Positions 9,710 through 18,837 of a stretch of DNA of 64,000 bases are shown piece after piece. Source of the stretch: Umezawaea beigongshangensis (GTDB lineage: Bacteria > Actinomycetota > Actinomycetes > Mycobacteriales > Pseudonocardiaceae). The notes beneath the pieces were generated by a model, which was not told the origin of the DNA, ran no database searches, and saw nothing but the letters and a program-made list of their open reading frames with translations. Where the stretch lies: the NCBI RefSeq assembly GCF_016464305.1, contig NZ_JAEIOJ010000001.1:704685-768684 (forward strand), read 5' to 3'. The translations under genes were made by a program, and so were the position numbers. The number at the start of each line of letters is the position of its first letter. The stretch's first letter is position 1.

Positions 9710-12700
9710 TCAGCCGGTGATCGACTCCACGATCACGGCACCGCGGCCGATGACCGCGCTGTCGACCGTCTTGACCAGCAGCTCACCGCGCAGCACGCGG
9801 CCCGCGCCGGGCGAGGCGCTCGGCGTGATCGTCGCGGACGCGGTCCACGTCGCGCCGTTCTGGCGTTCGGCGTTCGCGTCGGCCACGGTGAGCGTGCCCA
9901 GCGTGTCCGACGTGAAGAGGTCCACGTAGTCGTACTCCGTGGTGCCGGCCGGAACGGCGTACCCGTCGACCACGACCTTCCAGGGGCCACCCGCCGGAGC
10001 GGACACCGTGACCGACTCCTCCGAGTCGCCGTCGGCCGACGAGCCGGCCAGCGCGCAGGTGCCCGTCGAGCAGTCGTAGACCGACAGGTCGAGGTCGGCG
10101 GAGACGTCGGCCGGGTTGCCGATGGTGGCCGTCAGCGTCGTGGCGCCCGCGGGGACGGTCACGTCGTAGCTCTGCTGGCCACCGTCGGCGATGCTCGGCC
10201 GCGCCACCTTCGCGCTGCCCAGCGCACCGGCCGCGAGCGCACCGGTGAACGTGCCGAGCGAGTTGGTCACCGAGTACTGGCGGGTCAGCGCCGCACCGGT
10301 CTGGCCGGACGGGACGACGTCCGGGTTCGGGCTGATCGTCGCGCCGAGCACGGAGGCCGTCACCGAGTACGGAGCGCTCAGCACGTCGGAGGTGCGACGG
10401 GCCTCGACCACGATCTCCCACACGCCCGGCAGCGGGTTGCTGGTGGTGCGGCTCGTGGCCGTGCCGTTGCCGCAGCTGGCGCCCGCGTCCGGGTTGTAGC
10501 AGGAGATGGTGTCGGCCGGGAGGCCGTACGGGTCGAAGCGCAGGAACCGGACCTGGCCCTTGCCCTTCTCGGCGCCACCGGCGACCATGTCGACCTTCAG
10601 CGCGGTGGTGCCCTGCGGCACCCGCACGAACAGGCTGGTCGACTGGCTGCGCTCGATCGTGCCGGTCTTGGTGACCGCGTACTTGCCCGCGGCGGTGAAG
10701 TCCTGCGCCGCGAACACGGCGTTGAGCGTGCGCAGGTCGACGCCCCTGGTGCGCGGGTTGTCCAGGGTCAGCACCGCGGAGTGCACGCCCTCGGACCTCG
10801 GGTTGACCTTGACCTCCAGCGCGACCGGCCGGTTCAGCGGCAGCGTCACCGAGGAGGCCGACCGGAAGGTGCCGTCGTTGCCGGTCCAGTTGACCCGGTA
10901 GGTCTGGTCGCGGTCCGAGCCGGTGGTGCGGGTGAGGGTGTAGGTGCGGGTGTACTCGCGACCCACCACGGCGCCTTCGCGATCGTGGATGCCGACGCCG
11001 GTGTTGGGCGTGCCCAGCAGCGGGGACAGCGCCGTGCTGACCGGCACCGAGGCCGAGACGGCGTCGGTGGCGAGGTCGCTGCCGAGCAGCAGCTTCGCCG
11101 CCGCCGGGACGTCGAACAGGCCGTTGCCCTGCTCGTAGGCGCCGAGCGTGGAGACCCAGTCGGCACCGGTGTAGATCGCGTTACGCAGGGCGGCCACGTT
11201 CGGGCGCTCGCCGCCGTGCTTCGCCTTGTACGCGCTCACCAGCAGCGCCGCGGCACCGGTCGCCTGCGGGGCGGCCATCGACGTGCCGTTGAGCTGGGCG
11301 TAGCCCGGCGGCAGGTCGTAGGTGCCGGGCACCGGACCGCCCGGCTGCCAGCGCGGGACGGAGGAGACCGCCGAGCCGGGGGCGACGATGTTGGGCTTGA
11401 AGCCGCCGTCCTCGGCCGGGCCGCGCGAGGAGAAGCCGTGCAGGCTCTCCTTCTGCTTGACCTCGGAGCCGTAGTTGGACAGCCAGGTCTCCCTGGTGAT
11501 GTAGGAGCCGACGCTGACCGCGTTGGTGACGACCGACGGGTCGCCCACGGTGTTCGCGCCCGCGCCGCTGTTGCCCGCGGAGATGAAGAGCTGGACGTTG
11601 TACTCGGCGATGACGCGGTTGTAGATCTCCGCGCGCGCGTTGTTGCCGTCGTTGAGCGGCGGCAGGCCGCCGATGGAGATGTTGACGACGTCGGCGCCGT
11701 TGCGGGCGGCGTAGACGACGCCGTCGATCAGGCCGCTGGAGGTGCACGACGGGGTCGATAGGCACGCCTTGACGGCCAGCAGCTTCGCGCCGGGGGCCGC
11801 GCCGGAGACCGCGCCGCCGAAGAGCTGGTTGCCGGAGGTGATGCCCGCCACGTGGGTGCCGTGGGCCGTGCCGGAGATGCCCAGGCCGACGTGGGCGGTG
11901 CCGCCGTTGTCGTAGATCGAGCGGTCGGTCTGCACGACGAACGCCATGCGCTCGGCCACCGGGGTGGCCGGGTCGTCGGTGCCGAAGAAGCCGACGTCCT
12001 GCTTCACCTTGTAGTCGATCATCGACTTCTCGTCGGTGAGGTCGCCGTCCTGGTCGAGGTCGACGCGGACGTCCTTGGTGTTGACGTCCTGGAGCACCGC
12101 GAAGGTGTCGGTGCGGTCGCCGTCCCGGTTGATGTCGCCGCCGGTCTCGCTGTTGGCGAGGTTCAGGTCGCCCGCGGTCTCGCGGAACAGGCCGATGGTG
12201 AAGTCACCGGTGGCGGGAGCCTTGTACTGCACGCCGCCGTGGGAGAACGTGCCGCGCCGCCTGGCGGGGTCCATCGCGACCCAGGTGCCGTCGCCGGAGT
12301 TCACCGCGTTGGCGTTGTACCAGTCGACGATCTTGCGCTCGCCGGTCGAGGTCTTCGCCAGCGCCGGGTGGTCCAGGTCGATGCCCGAGTCGACGATCGC
12401 GATGGTCGTGCCGCGGCCGTCGTGCTTCGGGTTCTTCTTGGTGAACTCCGCCGCGCCGGTGTCGCGGACCGGCATGTAGGGGTTGTCGCGCGGCGTCCTC
12501 GCCGTGGGGGCGGGCTGCGGGAGCGGGGTGCCGACGCCCTCGGGCCGCGGGTCGTCGAGGTCGATCAGGCCGTCGACGTCGACCACGTTCACCGAGCCGA
12601 GCTTCGCCGCCTTCTCCGCGTTGACGCGCGGGAGGGTAACCTTGACGTAGCCGATCTCGGCGTCGGTCTTCTCGACCACGGCGCCGAGCGAGCGCAGCTC

Positions 12701-12952
12701 GTCGGCCGCGGCGTCCGTCTCCCCCTGCTCGGCGGCGACGAGGAGGGTGACGTTCTGCTGTCCGTTGCGCTCGGCGTCCGCGAGGAGGTCGCGGTCGCGC
12801 TTGTCGAGCTGCTTCTCGGCGTCGGGCGTGGAGGGCTGAGCTTCCTGCGCGACGGCCGGGGTGGCGGCGAAGCCGAAACCGGAGGTGCCCAGCACCGCGG
12901 CCAGCAGGGCCGCGCTGGTGCGGTGTCTCCACCGAGTTCTCGTGTTGGTCAC
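9710..12952 (-). CDS. Large secreted S8 subtilisin-like serine peptidase
   Basis: 1080 residues from GTG 12952 (GAAGGG upstream). Signal peptide to about residue 36 (AVAQ-EAQ). I9 propeptide about 48-133. Catalytic triad intact: Asp 188 in IVDSGIDLDHP, His 364 in AHGTHVAG, Ser 558 in NGTSMAAP, with oxyanion Asn 461 in SAGNSG. Between Asp and His sits a long insert containing two calcium-loop-like motifs (DINRDGDRTD and DLDQDGDLTDE, residues 273-310). The region after 600 is about 480 residues of beta-sandwich-like sequence, including PPC-like segments (DVSADLDLSVYDC, then a CTG disulfide partner), probably for substrate or wall binding. A likely -10 (TATTGT on the minus strand, 13011-13016) lies upstream. 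The convergent neighbour resembles its propeptide. Confidence 0.95.
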   Translation of the reverse strand: MTNTRTRWRHRTSAALLAAVLGTSGFGFAATPAVAQEAQPSTPDAEKQLDKRDRDLLADAERNGQQNVTLLVAAEQGETDAAADELRSLGAVVEKTDAEIGYVKVTLPRVNAEKAAKLGSVNVVDVDGLIDLDDPRPEGVGTPLPQPAPTARTPRDNPYMPVRDTGAAEFTKKNPKHDGRGTTIAIVDSGIDLDHPALAKTSTGERKIVDWYNANAVNSGDGTWVAMDPARRRGTFSHGGVQYKAPATGDFTIGLFRETAGDLNLANSETGGDINRDGDRTDTFAVLQDVNTKDVRVDLDQDGDLTDEKSMIDYKVKQDVGFFGTDDPATPVAERMAFVVQTDRSIYDNGGTAHVGLGISGTAHGTHVAGITSGNQLFGGAVSGAAPGAKLLAVKACLSTPSCTSSGLIDGVVYAARNGADVVNISIGGLPPLNDGNNARAEIYNRVIAEYNVQLFISAGNSGAGANTVGDPSVVTNAVSVGSYITRETWLSNYGSEVKQKESLHGFSSRGPAEDGGFKPNIVAPGSAVSSVPRWQPGGPVPGTYDLPPGYAQLNGTSMAAPQATGAAALLVSAYKAKHGGERPNVAALRNAIYTGADWVSTLGAYEQGNGLFDVPAAAKLLLGSDLATDAVSASVPVSTALSPLLGTPNTGVGIHDREGAVVGREYTRTYTLTRTTGSDRDQTYRVNWTGNDGTFRSASSVTLPLNRPVALEVKVNPRSEGVHSAVLTLDNPRTRGVDLRTLNAVFAAQDFTAAGKYAVTKTGTIERSQSTSLFVRVPQGTTALKVDMVAGGAEKGKGQVRFLRFDPYGLPADTISCYNPDAGASCGNGTATSRTTSNPLPGVWEIVVEARRTSDVLSAPYSVTASVLGATISPNPDVVPSGQTGAALTRQYSVTNSLGTFTGALAAGALGSAKVARPSIADGGQQSYDVTVPAGATTLTATIGNPADVSADLDLSVYDCSTGTCALAGSSADGDSEESVTVSAPAGGPWKVVVDGYAVPAGTTEYDYVDLFTSDTLGTLTVADANAERQNGATWTASATITPSASPGAGRVLRGELLVKTVDSAVIGRGAVIVESITG

Positions 12953-13274
12953 GGCGCAAACCCTTCGTGGGGAAAGAATGCCCGAAGCACATCTCTCCAC
13001 GAGGGCCGCGACAATAGTGCGTTCAGCCCATCCTGCACGTCCACATTGGACTGTCCGGAGGCTTGCGCGAACGCGCGAAGCGGTGTCCGCACCACTCGCC
13101 GGGGTGTGGACACCTCCACCGCCCACCAGTCAAGGGCCGTCCGGCGGGAATGTCAACACCGTCAACGGTGAAAGCGCAGGTCACGCCGACACGTGCACCG
13201 CGGTGACATCTGCCGCCACCGGTGTCGTCGCGGGGCGCGGAGACCTCGGCGCACGGCCGCGCGGGACGACCCGT

Positions 13275-13324
13275 CGGCACCGGTCCGGCGGCACCGGTCC
13301 GGCGGCACCGGTCCGTCGGCACCG
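13275..13324. repeat. Tandem 14-bp repeat, 3.5 copies
   Basis: Unit CGGCACCGGTCCGG at 13275-13288, 13289-13302 and 13303-13316 (last base changed), plus a partial unit to 13324. Each unit contains the palindrome CGGACCG/ACCGGT core, so it could be slippage-derived or a protein-binding array in the intergenic region. Confidence 0.85.
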
Positions 13325-13663
13325 CGACGCGCTGGCCCGCGCCGGGGCGGCCGGTGCTCGACCCGGCAGGCACGAAGACGGAGGCGTGTGTCGACCACGT
13401 CACAGTGCCGTAGCCCCTGACCTGGGAACACCCTCTGTTCACCGCACGTTCTACCAGGTGTCGGCAGCAGAGCGGCACGCGACGTCGGCGTCACCGGACA
13501 CCCCCCTCGTCCGCCGTGGCGCCGGACCCCGAGACGCCAGCTGTGCGCCTGCACCGATCGCCGTCGGCCGGACGGAATCCCCCCTCTCCGACACCGGCCG
13601 GCGGCCCCGCACCTCCGAGAAATGAAATGTTTTCAAGTCTCGTGCCCGCCGGTGATCGGGTCC

Positions 13664-13675
13664 TAGACTCGTGCG
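13664..13675 (+). promoter_or_regulatory. Leaderless promoter -10 element
   Basis: TAGACT at 13664-13669 lies 6 nt before the ATG at 13676, leaving no room for an SD. This matches the TANNNT-plus-6/7-nt pattern of actinobacterial leaderless transcripts, which start at the A of ATG. Confidence 0.6.
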
Positions 13676-15334
13676 ATGGAACACGACGCGGACGTCATCG
13701 TCGTCGGAGCGGGACTCGCGGGGCTGGTCGCGACCGCGGAGCTCGCCGACGCGGGACGCAGGGTGGTCCTGGTCGACCAGGAGCCCGAGGCGTCGCTGGG
13801 CGGCCAGGCGTTCTGGTCCTTCGGCGGCCTCTTCCTCGTGAACTCCCCCGAGCAGCGCAGGCTGCGCGTGCGCGACTCCCGCGACCTCGCCCTCCAGGAC
13901 TGGTCGGCCGCCGCCGGGTTCGACCGCGACAGCGACCACTGGCCGCGCCGGTGGGCCGAGGCGTACGTCGACTTCGCCGCCGGGGAGAAGCGCGCGTGGC
14001 TGCACGCGATGGGGATGCGCTGGTTCCCGCTCGTGCAGTGGGCCGAGCGCGGCGGCGGCCTGTCCAGCGGCCACGGCAACTCCGTGCCGCGCTTCCACAT
14101 CACCTGGGGCACCGGCCCCGGCGTCGTCGCGCCCTTCGAGCGGCGCGTCCGCGAGGCCGTGGCCAAGGGGCTCGTCGAGCTGCGGTTCCGGCACCGCGTC
14201 ACCGCCCTGAGCAGCACCGGGGGTGTCGTGGACGGCATCACCGGCGAGGTGCTGGAACCCAGCGACGCCGTGCGCGGCGCGAAGAGCTCCCGCACCGTGG
14301 TCGGCGACTTCGCGCTGCGCGCGCAGGCCGTCGTGGTCACCTCCGGCGGCATCGGCGGCAACCACGACCTCGTGCGCGAGAACTGGCCCGCCCGCATGGG
14401 CACCCCGCCCGAGCGGATGCTCTCCGGCGTGCCGGACCACGTGGACGGGCACCTGCTGGGGGCGGTGACGGCCGCCGGTGGCGAGATGATCAACGCCGAC
14501 CGCATGTGGCACTACCCCGAGGGCATCGCCAACCACGACCCGATCTGGAGCAGGCACGGCATCCGCATCCTGCCCGGACCGTCGCCGCTGTGGCTCGACG
14601 CCACGGGCCAGCGGCTGCCGGTGCCGCTGTTCCCCGGCTTCGACGCGCTCGGCGCGCTGGAGCACATCGTGCGCGGCGGGCACCAGCACTCCTGGTTCCT
14701 GCTCAACCAGCGGATCATCGGCAAGGAGTTCGCGCTGTCGGGCTCCGAGCAGAACCCCGACCTGACCGGCAAGGACGTCCGCGCGGTGCTCCAGCGCGCG
14801 CTGCCGGGCGCGGTCACCCCGGTGGAGCGGTTCGCGAAGCTCTCCGACGAGTTCGTCCACGCCGACGACGTGCGCACCCTCGCCCACCGGATGAACGCCC
14901 TGGTGGGCGGTGACCCGCTGATCGACCCGGACGCGCTGGAGCGGCTGGTCGTGGAGCGCGACCGGCAGGTGCGCAGCGGTCTCGGCAAGGACGCGCAGAT
15001 CAACGCCGTCCTGGCGGCCCGCCGCTTCACGACCGACCGGCTGATCCGCGCGGTCGAGCCGCACCCGCTGCTCGACCCGAAGGCCGGTCCGCTGATCGCC
15101 GTGCGGCTGTCCGTGCTGACCCGCAAGAGCCTCGGCGGCCTGCACACCGACCTGTCGGCCCGCGTGCTGCGCGCCGACGGGACGCCGCTGCCCGGCGTGT
15201 ACGCGGCGGGCGAGGCGTCCGGCTTCGGCGGCGGCGGCGTGCACGGCTACCGCTCGCTGGAGGGCACCTTCCTGGGCGGCTGCATCTTCAGCGGCCGGGT
15301 GGCCGGTCGGGCTGCTGCCGCCGCCGTCTCCTGA
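13676..15334 (+). CDS. FAD-binding dehydrogenase (fumarate reductase/KstD-like flavoprotein)
   Basis: 552 residues. N-terminal Rossmann motif VIVVGAGLAGLVATAEL (residues 7-23) with the FAD ribose acid further on (VDQEPEASLGGQAFWSFGG), a central substrate domain, and the C-terminal FAD closing motif GVYAAGEASGFGGGGVHGYRS. This is the flavoprotein subfamily often annotated as putative FAD-binding dehydrogenase, related to succinate dehydrogenase/fumarate reductase flavoproteins and 3-ketosteroid dehydrogenases. The true substrate is unknown. No signal peptide, so cytoplasmic. The start is supported by a -10 six bases upstream. It converges with the SARP gene, whose stop lies 20 bp away, without a visible terminator. 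Confidence 0.9.
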   Translation: MEHDADVIVVGAGLAGLVATAELADAGRRVVLVDQEPEASLGGQAFWSFGGLFLVNSPEQRRLRVRDSRDLALQDWSAAAGFDRDSDHWPRRWAEAYVDFAAGEKRAWLHAMGMRWFPLVQWAERGGGLSSGHGNSVPRFHITWGTGPGVVAPFERRVREAVAKGLVELRFRHRVTALSSTGGVVDGITGEVLEPSDAVRGAKSSRTVVGDFALRAQAVVVTSGGIGGNHDLVRENWPARMGTPPERMLSGVPDHVDGHLLGAVTAAGGEMINADRMWHYPEGIANHDPIWSRHGIRILPGPSPLWLDATGQRLPVPLFPGFDALGALEHIVRGGHQHSWFLLNQRIIGKEFALSGSEQNPDLTGKDVRAVLQRALPGAVTPVERFAKLSDEFVHADDVRTLAHRMNALVGGDPLIDPDALERLVVERDRQVRSGLGKDAQINAVLAARRFTTDRLIRAVEPHPLLDPKAGPLIAVRLSVLTRKSLGGLHTDLSARVLRADGTPLPGVYAAGEASGFGGGGVHGYRSLEGTFLGGCIFSGRVAGRAAAAAVS

Positions 15335-15354
15335 CGCGCGTGTTCTGACGCGGG

Positions 15355-18150
15355 CTACGCCGTGAGGCTGTGCAGGCGCTGCGGGGTGTCGACCCCGGAG
15401 GCCGACAGCTTCGCGCGCAGCTCGTCCGCGTCGGGCAGGCCCAGGTCGGCGTAGCGCTGCAGCGCCGCGAGCCAGTGCGGCGCGGCCTCCTCGACCGTGC
15501 CGAGCTGCTCCAGGACATCGCCGACGGCGCGGTGGCACAGCGCCTCCTGGTACCGGTCCCCCAGCCGCTGGGCCAGGAGCAGGCCGTTGCGGTAGGACTC
15601 CAGCGCCTCGTCCAGCTCGCCGAGCTGCTGGAGCGCCGTGCCGACGGTGTGCAGCGTGCCGATGTGCGCCTTCGACGGGGCCACGGCGGTGAACAGCCGC
15701 AGCGCCTCCTTGGCGTAGCGCAGCGCGCCCTCCGGGTCCTCCTTGCCCAGCAGCACGTTGGCCAGGTTGTTCAGCACGTTCGCCTGCGAGCGCGGGTCGC
15801 CGACCTCGCGGGCGACCTCCAGCGCCTCGGCCAGCCGCGCCTCGGCCTCGTCGAGCTGGCCGTCGGCCATGAGGCAGTAGCCGAGGTTGGCGAGCGCCGC
15901 GAACTCCAGGTGCCGGTCGCCGCGCGCCAGCTCGACGGCGAGGGCGCACTGCTCGATGGCCTCGTCCACGTGACCGATCTCGGCGAGCGTGGAGCCCAGG
16001 CGCATCAGCAGCGTCGCCTGCGAGTGCTCGTCGCCCAGCGCGCGGGCCGCCGTGAGGCCGACCCGGCACACGGCGAGCCGGTTCGCGCGGTTGCCGCGGC
16101 GGAAGTGGAACGCGTCCAGGCACAGCGCGAGCTGCCAGGTGCGGCGGTACTCCTCGCGGGTGACGGCCAGCTCCAGCGCCATGCCGAGGTTGGCCTCCTC
16201 CCGCGTGAACCACTCCAGCGCGGCGGAGTGCGAGGACAGCTCCGGGAACGTCGTGGGCGGGTGCTCGGGGGTCTCGAACGGCCGCACGTGGTCGGACAGG
16301 TGGGTCCGCGCCGCGTCGGCCACGCGCAGGTAGTAGTCGAGCAACCTCGCCGTGCCGACGGCGTTGTCCTCCCCGGACTCCGTGTCGGCGAGCTGCCGGG
16401 TGTAGAGGCGCACGAGGTCGTGGCGGGTGTAGCGGTCGGGGCTGGACTCGTGCAGCAGGTGGGCGCCCGCGAGGGTCTGGAGGTGGGCGCGCGCGGTCAC
16501 CAGGTCCACGTCGGACAGCGCGGCGGCGGCGTGGCCGTCGAGGTCGGTGCCGGGGTGCAGGCCGAGGCGGCGGAACAGCCGAGCGGCGCCGTCGGGGAGC
16601 TGCCGGTAGCTCAGGGCCAGCGCGGCGCGCACGGCGCGGCCACCCTCGGGCAGCGACAGCGCGCACAGCCTGCTCTGCTCGTCGGCCAGCTCCTCCACCA
16701 GCGAGCGGACCGGCCAGTGCGGCCGGAATGCCAGCCGCGCGGCGGCGATGCGCAGCGCGAGCGGCAGCCGGTCGCACAGCTCGACCAGTTCCTCGACCGC
16801 GGCCGGGTCCTCCTCCAGGCGGTGCCGGCCGAGCACCCCGGCGAGCAGGGCCGTCGCGCCCTGCGCGTCGAGGGTGTCCACGGCCACGGACGACGCGCCC
16901 TCGGTGACGACGAGGTCGTCCAGCCGGTGGCGGCTGGTCACCAGGACCAGGCTGTGCGCCGACCCCGGCAGCAGCGGTCTGACCTGCTCCGCCGAGCGGG
17001 CGTTGTCGAGCACGACGAGGACGCGGCGACCGGCGAGCAGCGAGCGGTACTGCGCGGCCTGCTCGTCGACCTCCACCGGGATCTGCGCGTCGGGCACGCC
17101 GAGCGCGCGCAGGAAGCCGGTGAGCGCGGCGCGGGAGCCGACGGGCTCGGTCTCGTCGAAGCCGCGCAGGTTCACGAAGAGCTGGCCGTCGGGGTAGGAC
17201 TCGGCCATCCGGTGCGCGTGGTGCAGGGCCAGGGCGGTCTTGCCGACGCCCGCCGGTCCGACGAGCAGTCCGATGCTGGCCCCGTCCTCGTCCAGGGCCC
17301 GCTCCAGCTCCCACAGCTCACCGGTGCGGCCGACGAAGCCGCGGTGCTCGCGCGGCAACTGCGCCGGGACCGGCACGGACGGCGCCGCGACCCGCTCCGG
17401 CAGCGGCTCCACCACAGGTCCGGGAGCGCTCTCACCCGCGAGCACGGCCTGGTAGGCGTTGCTCAGGTCGGGTCCGGGGTCCACCCCCAGCTCCTCGGCG
17501 AGCCGCACGCGGGTGCGGTGGAACAGGTCGAGCGCCTCGGCCTGCCGACCCGTCCAGTGCAGGGCGAGGACGAGCTGCGCCACCAGCGACTCGCGCAGCG
17601 GCTGCTCGTCCAGCGCCTGCTGGAGACGCGGCACGGCCTCGCGCACCCGGTCCAGCCGGAACAGCCGCGAGGCCAGCTCCTGCACGGCGACGAGGCGGAT
17701 CTCGTCCAGCCTGGTGACGACGGCCTCGCGGAACTGGTCGCCGGGCACGTCGGCGAGCGCGGGACCGCGCCACAGCCGCAGCGCCTCGGCCAGCAGCTCG
17801 GCGGACGGCTCGTCCGGCTGGTCGCGTGCCGCCAGCACGAGGTCCTCGAAGTGGAAGACGTCCACCAGCGAGCGGTTGCCGGCGAGCATGTAGCCGGGAG
17901 CGCGGGTGATCAGCTCGACGCCGGGACCGAGCACCTTGCGCAGCTGCGCCACGTGCCCCTGGAGCGCGGCCTTGGCCTGCGGGGGCGGCGCACCGTCCCA
18001 GACCAGGGACATCAGGCGGTCGCCGGAGACCACGCGGTTCAGCTCCAGGGCCAGCACGGCGAGCACCGTGCGCCGCTTGGTGGCACCCAGCCGAATCGTC
18101 TCTCCACCCGACGAGACCAGCTCCACCGGTCCAAGCAGGTGAACCCGCAT
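15355..18150 (-). CDS. SARP/AfsR-type transcriptional activator (winged helix-BTAD-NB-ARC-TPR)
   Basis: 931 residues; ATG at 18150 with GAGGGGT upstream. Residues 1-95 form an OmpR-like winged helix, 100-240 the bacterial transcriptional activation domain (FHRTRVRLAEELGVDPGPDL), 275-560 an NB-ARC ATPase with P-loop GPAGVGKT (298-305) and Walker B VLVVLDNAR, and the C-terminal 250 residues are tetratricopeptide repeats (ANLGYCLMADGQLDEAE and similar). Large SARPs activate secondary metabolism or envelope operons after nucleotide-dependent oligomerisation. It is divergent from the PE-like/PPE-like/EspG operon with a 200-bp gap, which makes that operon a plausible target. Target is inference. 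Confidence 0.93.
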   Translation of the reverse strand: MRVHLLGPVELVSSGGETIRLGATKRRTVLAVLALELNRVVSGDRLMSLVWDGAPPPQAKAALQGHVAQLRKVLGPGVELITRAPGYMLAGNRSLVDVFHFEDLVLAARDQPDEPSAELLAEALRLWRGPALADVPGDQFREAVVTRLDEIRLVAVQELASRLFRLDRVREAVPRLQQALDEQPLRESLVAQLVLALHWTGRQAEALDLFHRTRVRLAEELGVDPGPDLSNAYQAVLAGESAPGPVVEPLPERVAAPSVPVPAQLPREHRGFVGRTGELWELERALDEDGASIGLLVGPAGVGKTALALHHAHRMAESYPDGQLFVNLRGFDETEPVGSRAALTGFLRALGVPDAQIPVEVDEQAAQYRSLLAGRRVLVVLDNARSAEQVRPLLPGSAHSLVLVTSRHRLDDLVVTEGASSVAVDTLDAQGATALLAGVLGRHRLEEDPAAVEELVELCDRLPLALRIAAARLAFRPHWPVRSLVEELADEQSRLCALSLPEGGRAVRAALALSYRQLPDGAARLFRRLGLHPGTDLDGHAAAALSDVDLVTARAHLQTLAGAHLLHESSPDRYTRHDLVRLYTRQLADTESGEDNAVGTARLLDYYLRVADAARTHLSDHVRPFETPEHPPTTFPELSSHSAALEWFTREEANLGMALELAVTREEYRRTWQLALCLDAFHFRRGNRANRLAVCRVGLTAARALGDEHSQATLLMRLGSTLAEIGHVDEAIEQCALAVELARGDRHLEFAALANLGYCLMADGQLDEAEARLAEALEVAREVGDPRSQANVLNNLANVLLGKEDPEGALRYAKEALRLFTAVAPSKAHIGTLHTVGTALQQLGELDEALESYRNGLLLAQRLGDRYQEALCHRAVGDVLEQLGTVEEAAPHWLAALQRYADLGLPDADELRAKLSASGVDTPQRLHSLTA

Positions 18151-18350
18151 GAATCGACCCCTCGTCACCCGACGAACGCACTCCCGTGCCCCGCAAGTCT
18201 GGCACAGGCGTTCTCGCGCCCACGGCCGGGACGAGACGCATTGGCACCGCGTTGGCCGGGCGTTGGCGGCGGGGTGGACGATTGCACAAGTAAAGAGCCG
18301 ACCCGTCCAGCCGGAACCCACCCCCGGGTGGCCAGCCCCAGGGAATACCG

Positions 18351-18782
18351 ATGTACGTCGAACAGGTCGAACAGCCAGGAACGCCGGAGAACGGCAAGCG
18401 TCCGATCGTCATCAGCGTGAACGGCAAGCCGGTTCCGCCGCTGGGTCTCGGCGTCGGCAACGGCACCGTGTCCCTGGAGCCCGGCAGCGGCGAGAAGCTG
18501 CGCGCCATGCTCCAGGAGCAGATGGACAAGGTGGACGCGTGGCTCAGCGGCTCCGGTCACCTGGTCCGTCAGCCCCCGCTCGGCACCAACGAGGTGGCCT
18601 GGGCGATGTCGACCAAGTTCGAGTCGCGGGCCGAGGGCGAGCCCAACTCGTTCGTGAGCGTCGTCAGCTCCTACCGCACCGTGCTCCAGCAGACCTACGA
18701 CTCCGTCGTGGGCGCGATCGAGAACTACCAGCGCCTGGACGAGACGCACCGCGAGTCCCTGCGCAGGAGCGGCAAGCAGTAG
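18351..18782 (+). CDS. PE-like small type VII secretion substrate/partner
   Basis: 143 residues, ATG start with CAGGGA upstream. No signal peptide or membrane segment. Helical C-terminal half (residues 45-66 and 100-140) carries YQRLD at 126-130, which fits the type VII general secretion motif YxxxD/E after a helical hairpin. The gene is followed by a PPE-like gene and an EspG-like gene, as in mycobacterial PE-PPE-EspG loci. I infer it is the PE-equivalent that pairs with the PPE-like protein, although the N-terminal Pro-Glu motif of true PE proteins is absent and the N-terminal 30 residues (KRPIVISVNGKPVPP) look extended. Confidence 0.68.
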   Translation: MYVEQVEQPGTPENGKRPIVISVNGKPVPPLGLGVGNGTVSLEPGSGEKLRAMLQEQMDKVDAWLSGSGHLVRQPPLGTNEVAWAMSTKFESRAEGEPNSFVSVVSSYRTVLQQTYDSVVGAIENYQRLDETHRESLRRSGKQ

Positions 18783-18837
18783 CGCACGATCCGTCATCGA
18801 CAAGCACGACCGAACCAGCGAGAGGCGAGTAGGGGTC

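Larger units (their letters stand above)
12953..13675. other. 723-bp intergenic region between divergent genes
   Basis: Contains the promoters of the subtilase (minus) and the flavoprotein (plus). Apart from a tandem 14-bp repeat at 13275-13324 and the two -10 candidates, I see no supported gene: the open frames here on both strands have compositions typical of shadow frames, no SD and no recognisable motif. Confidence 0.6.

Noticed and set aside
13275..13324. Possible CRISPR array
   Set aside because: Directly adjacent 14-bp units without spacers and no cas genes.
13023..13478. 151-codon minus-strand frame upstream of the subtilase
   Set aside because: No SD, random-looking composition, overlaps the tandem repeats and subtilase promoter.
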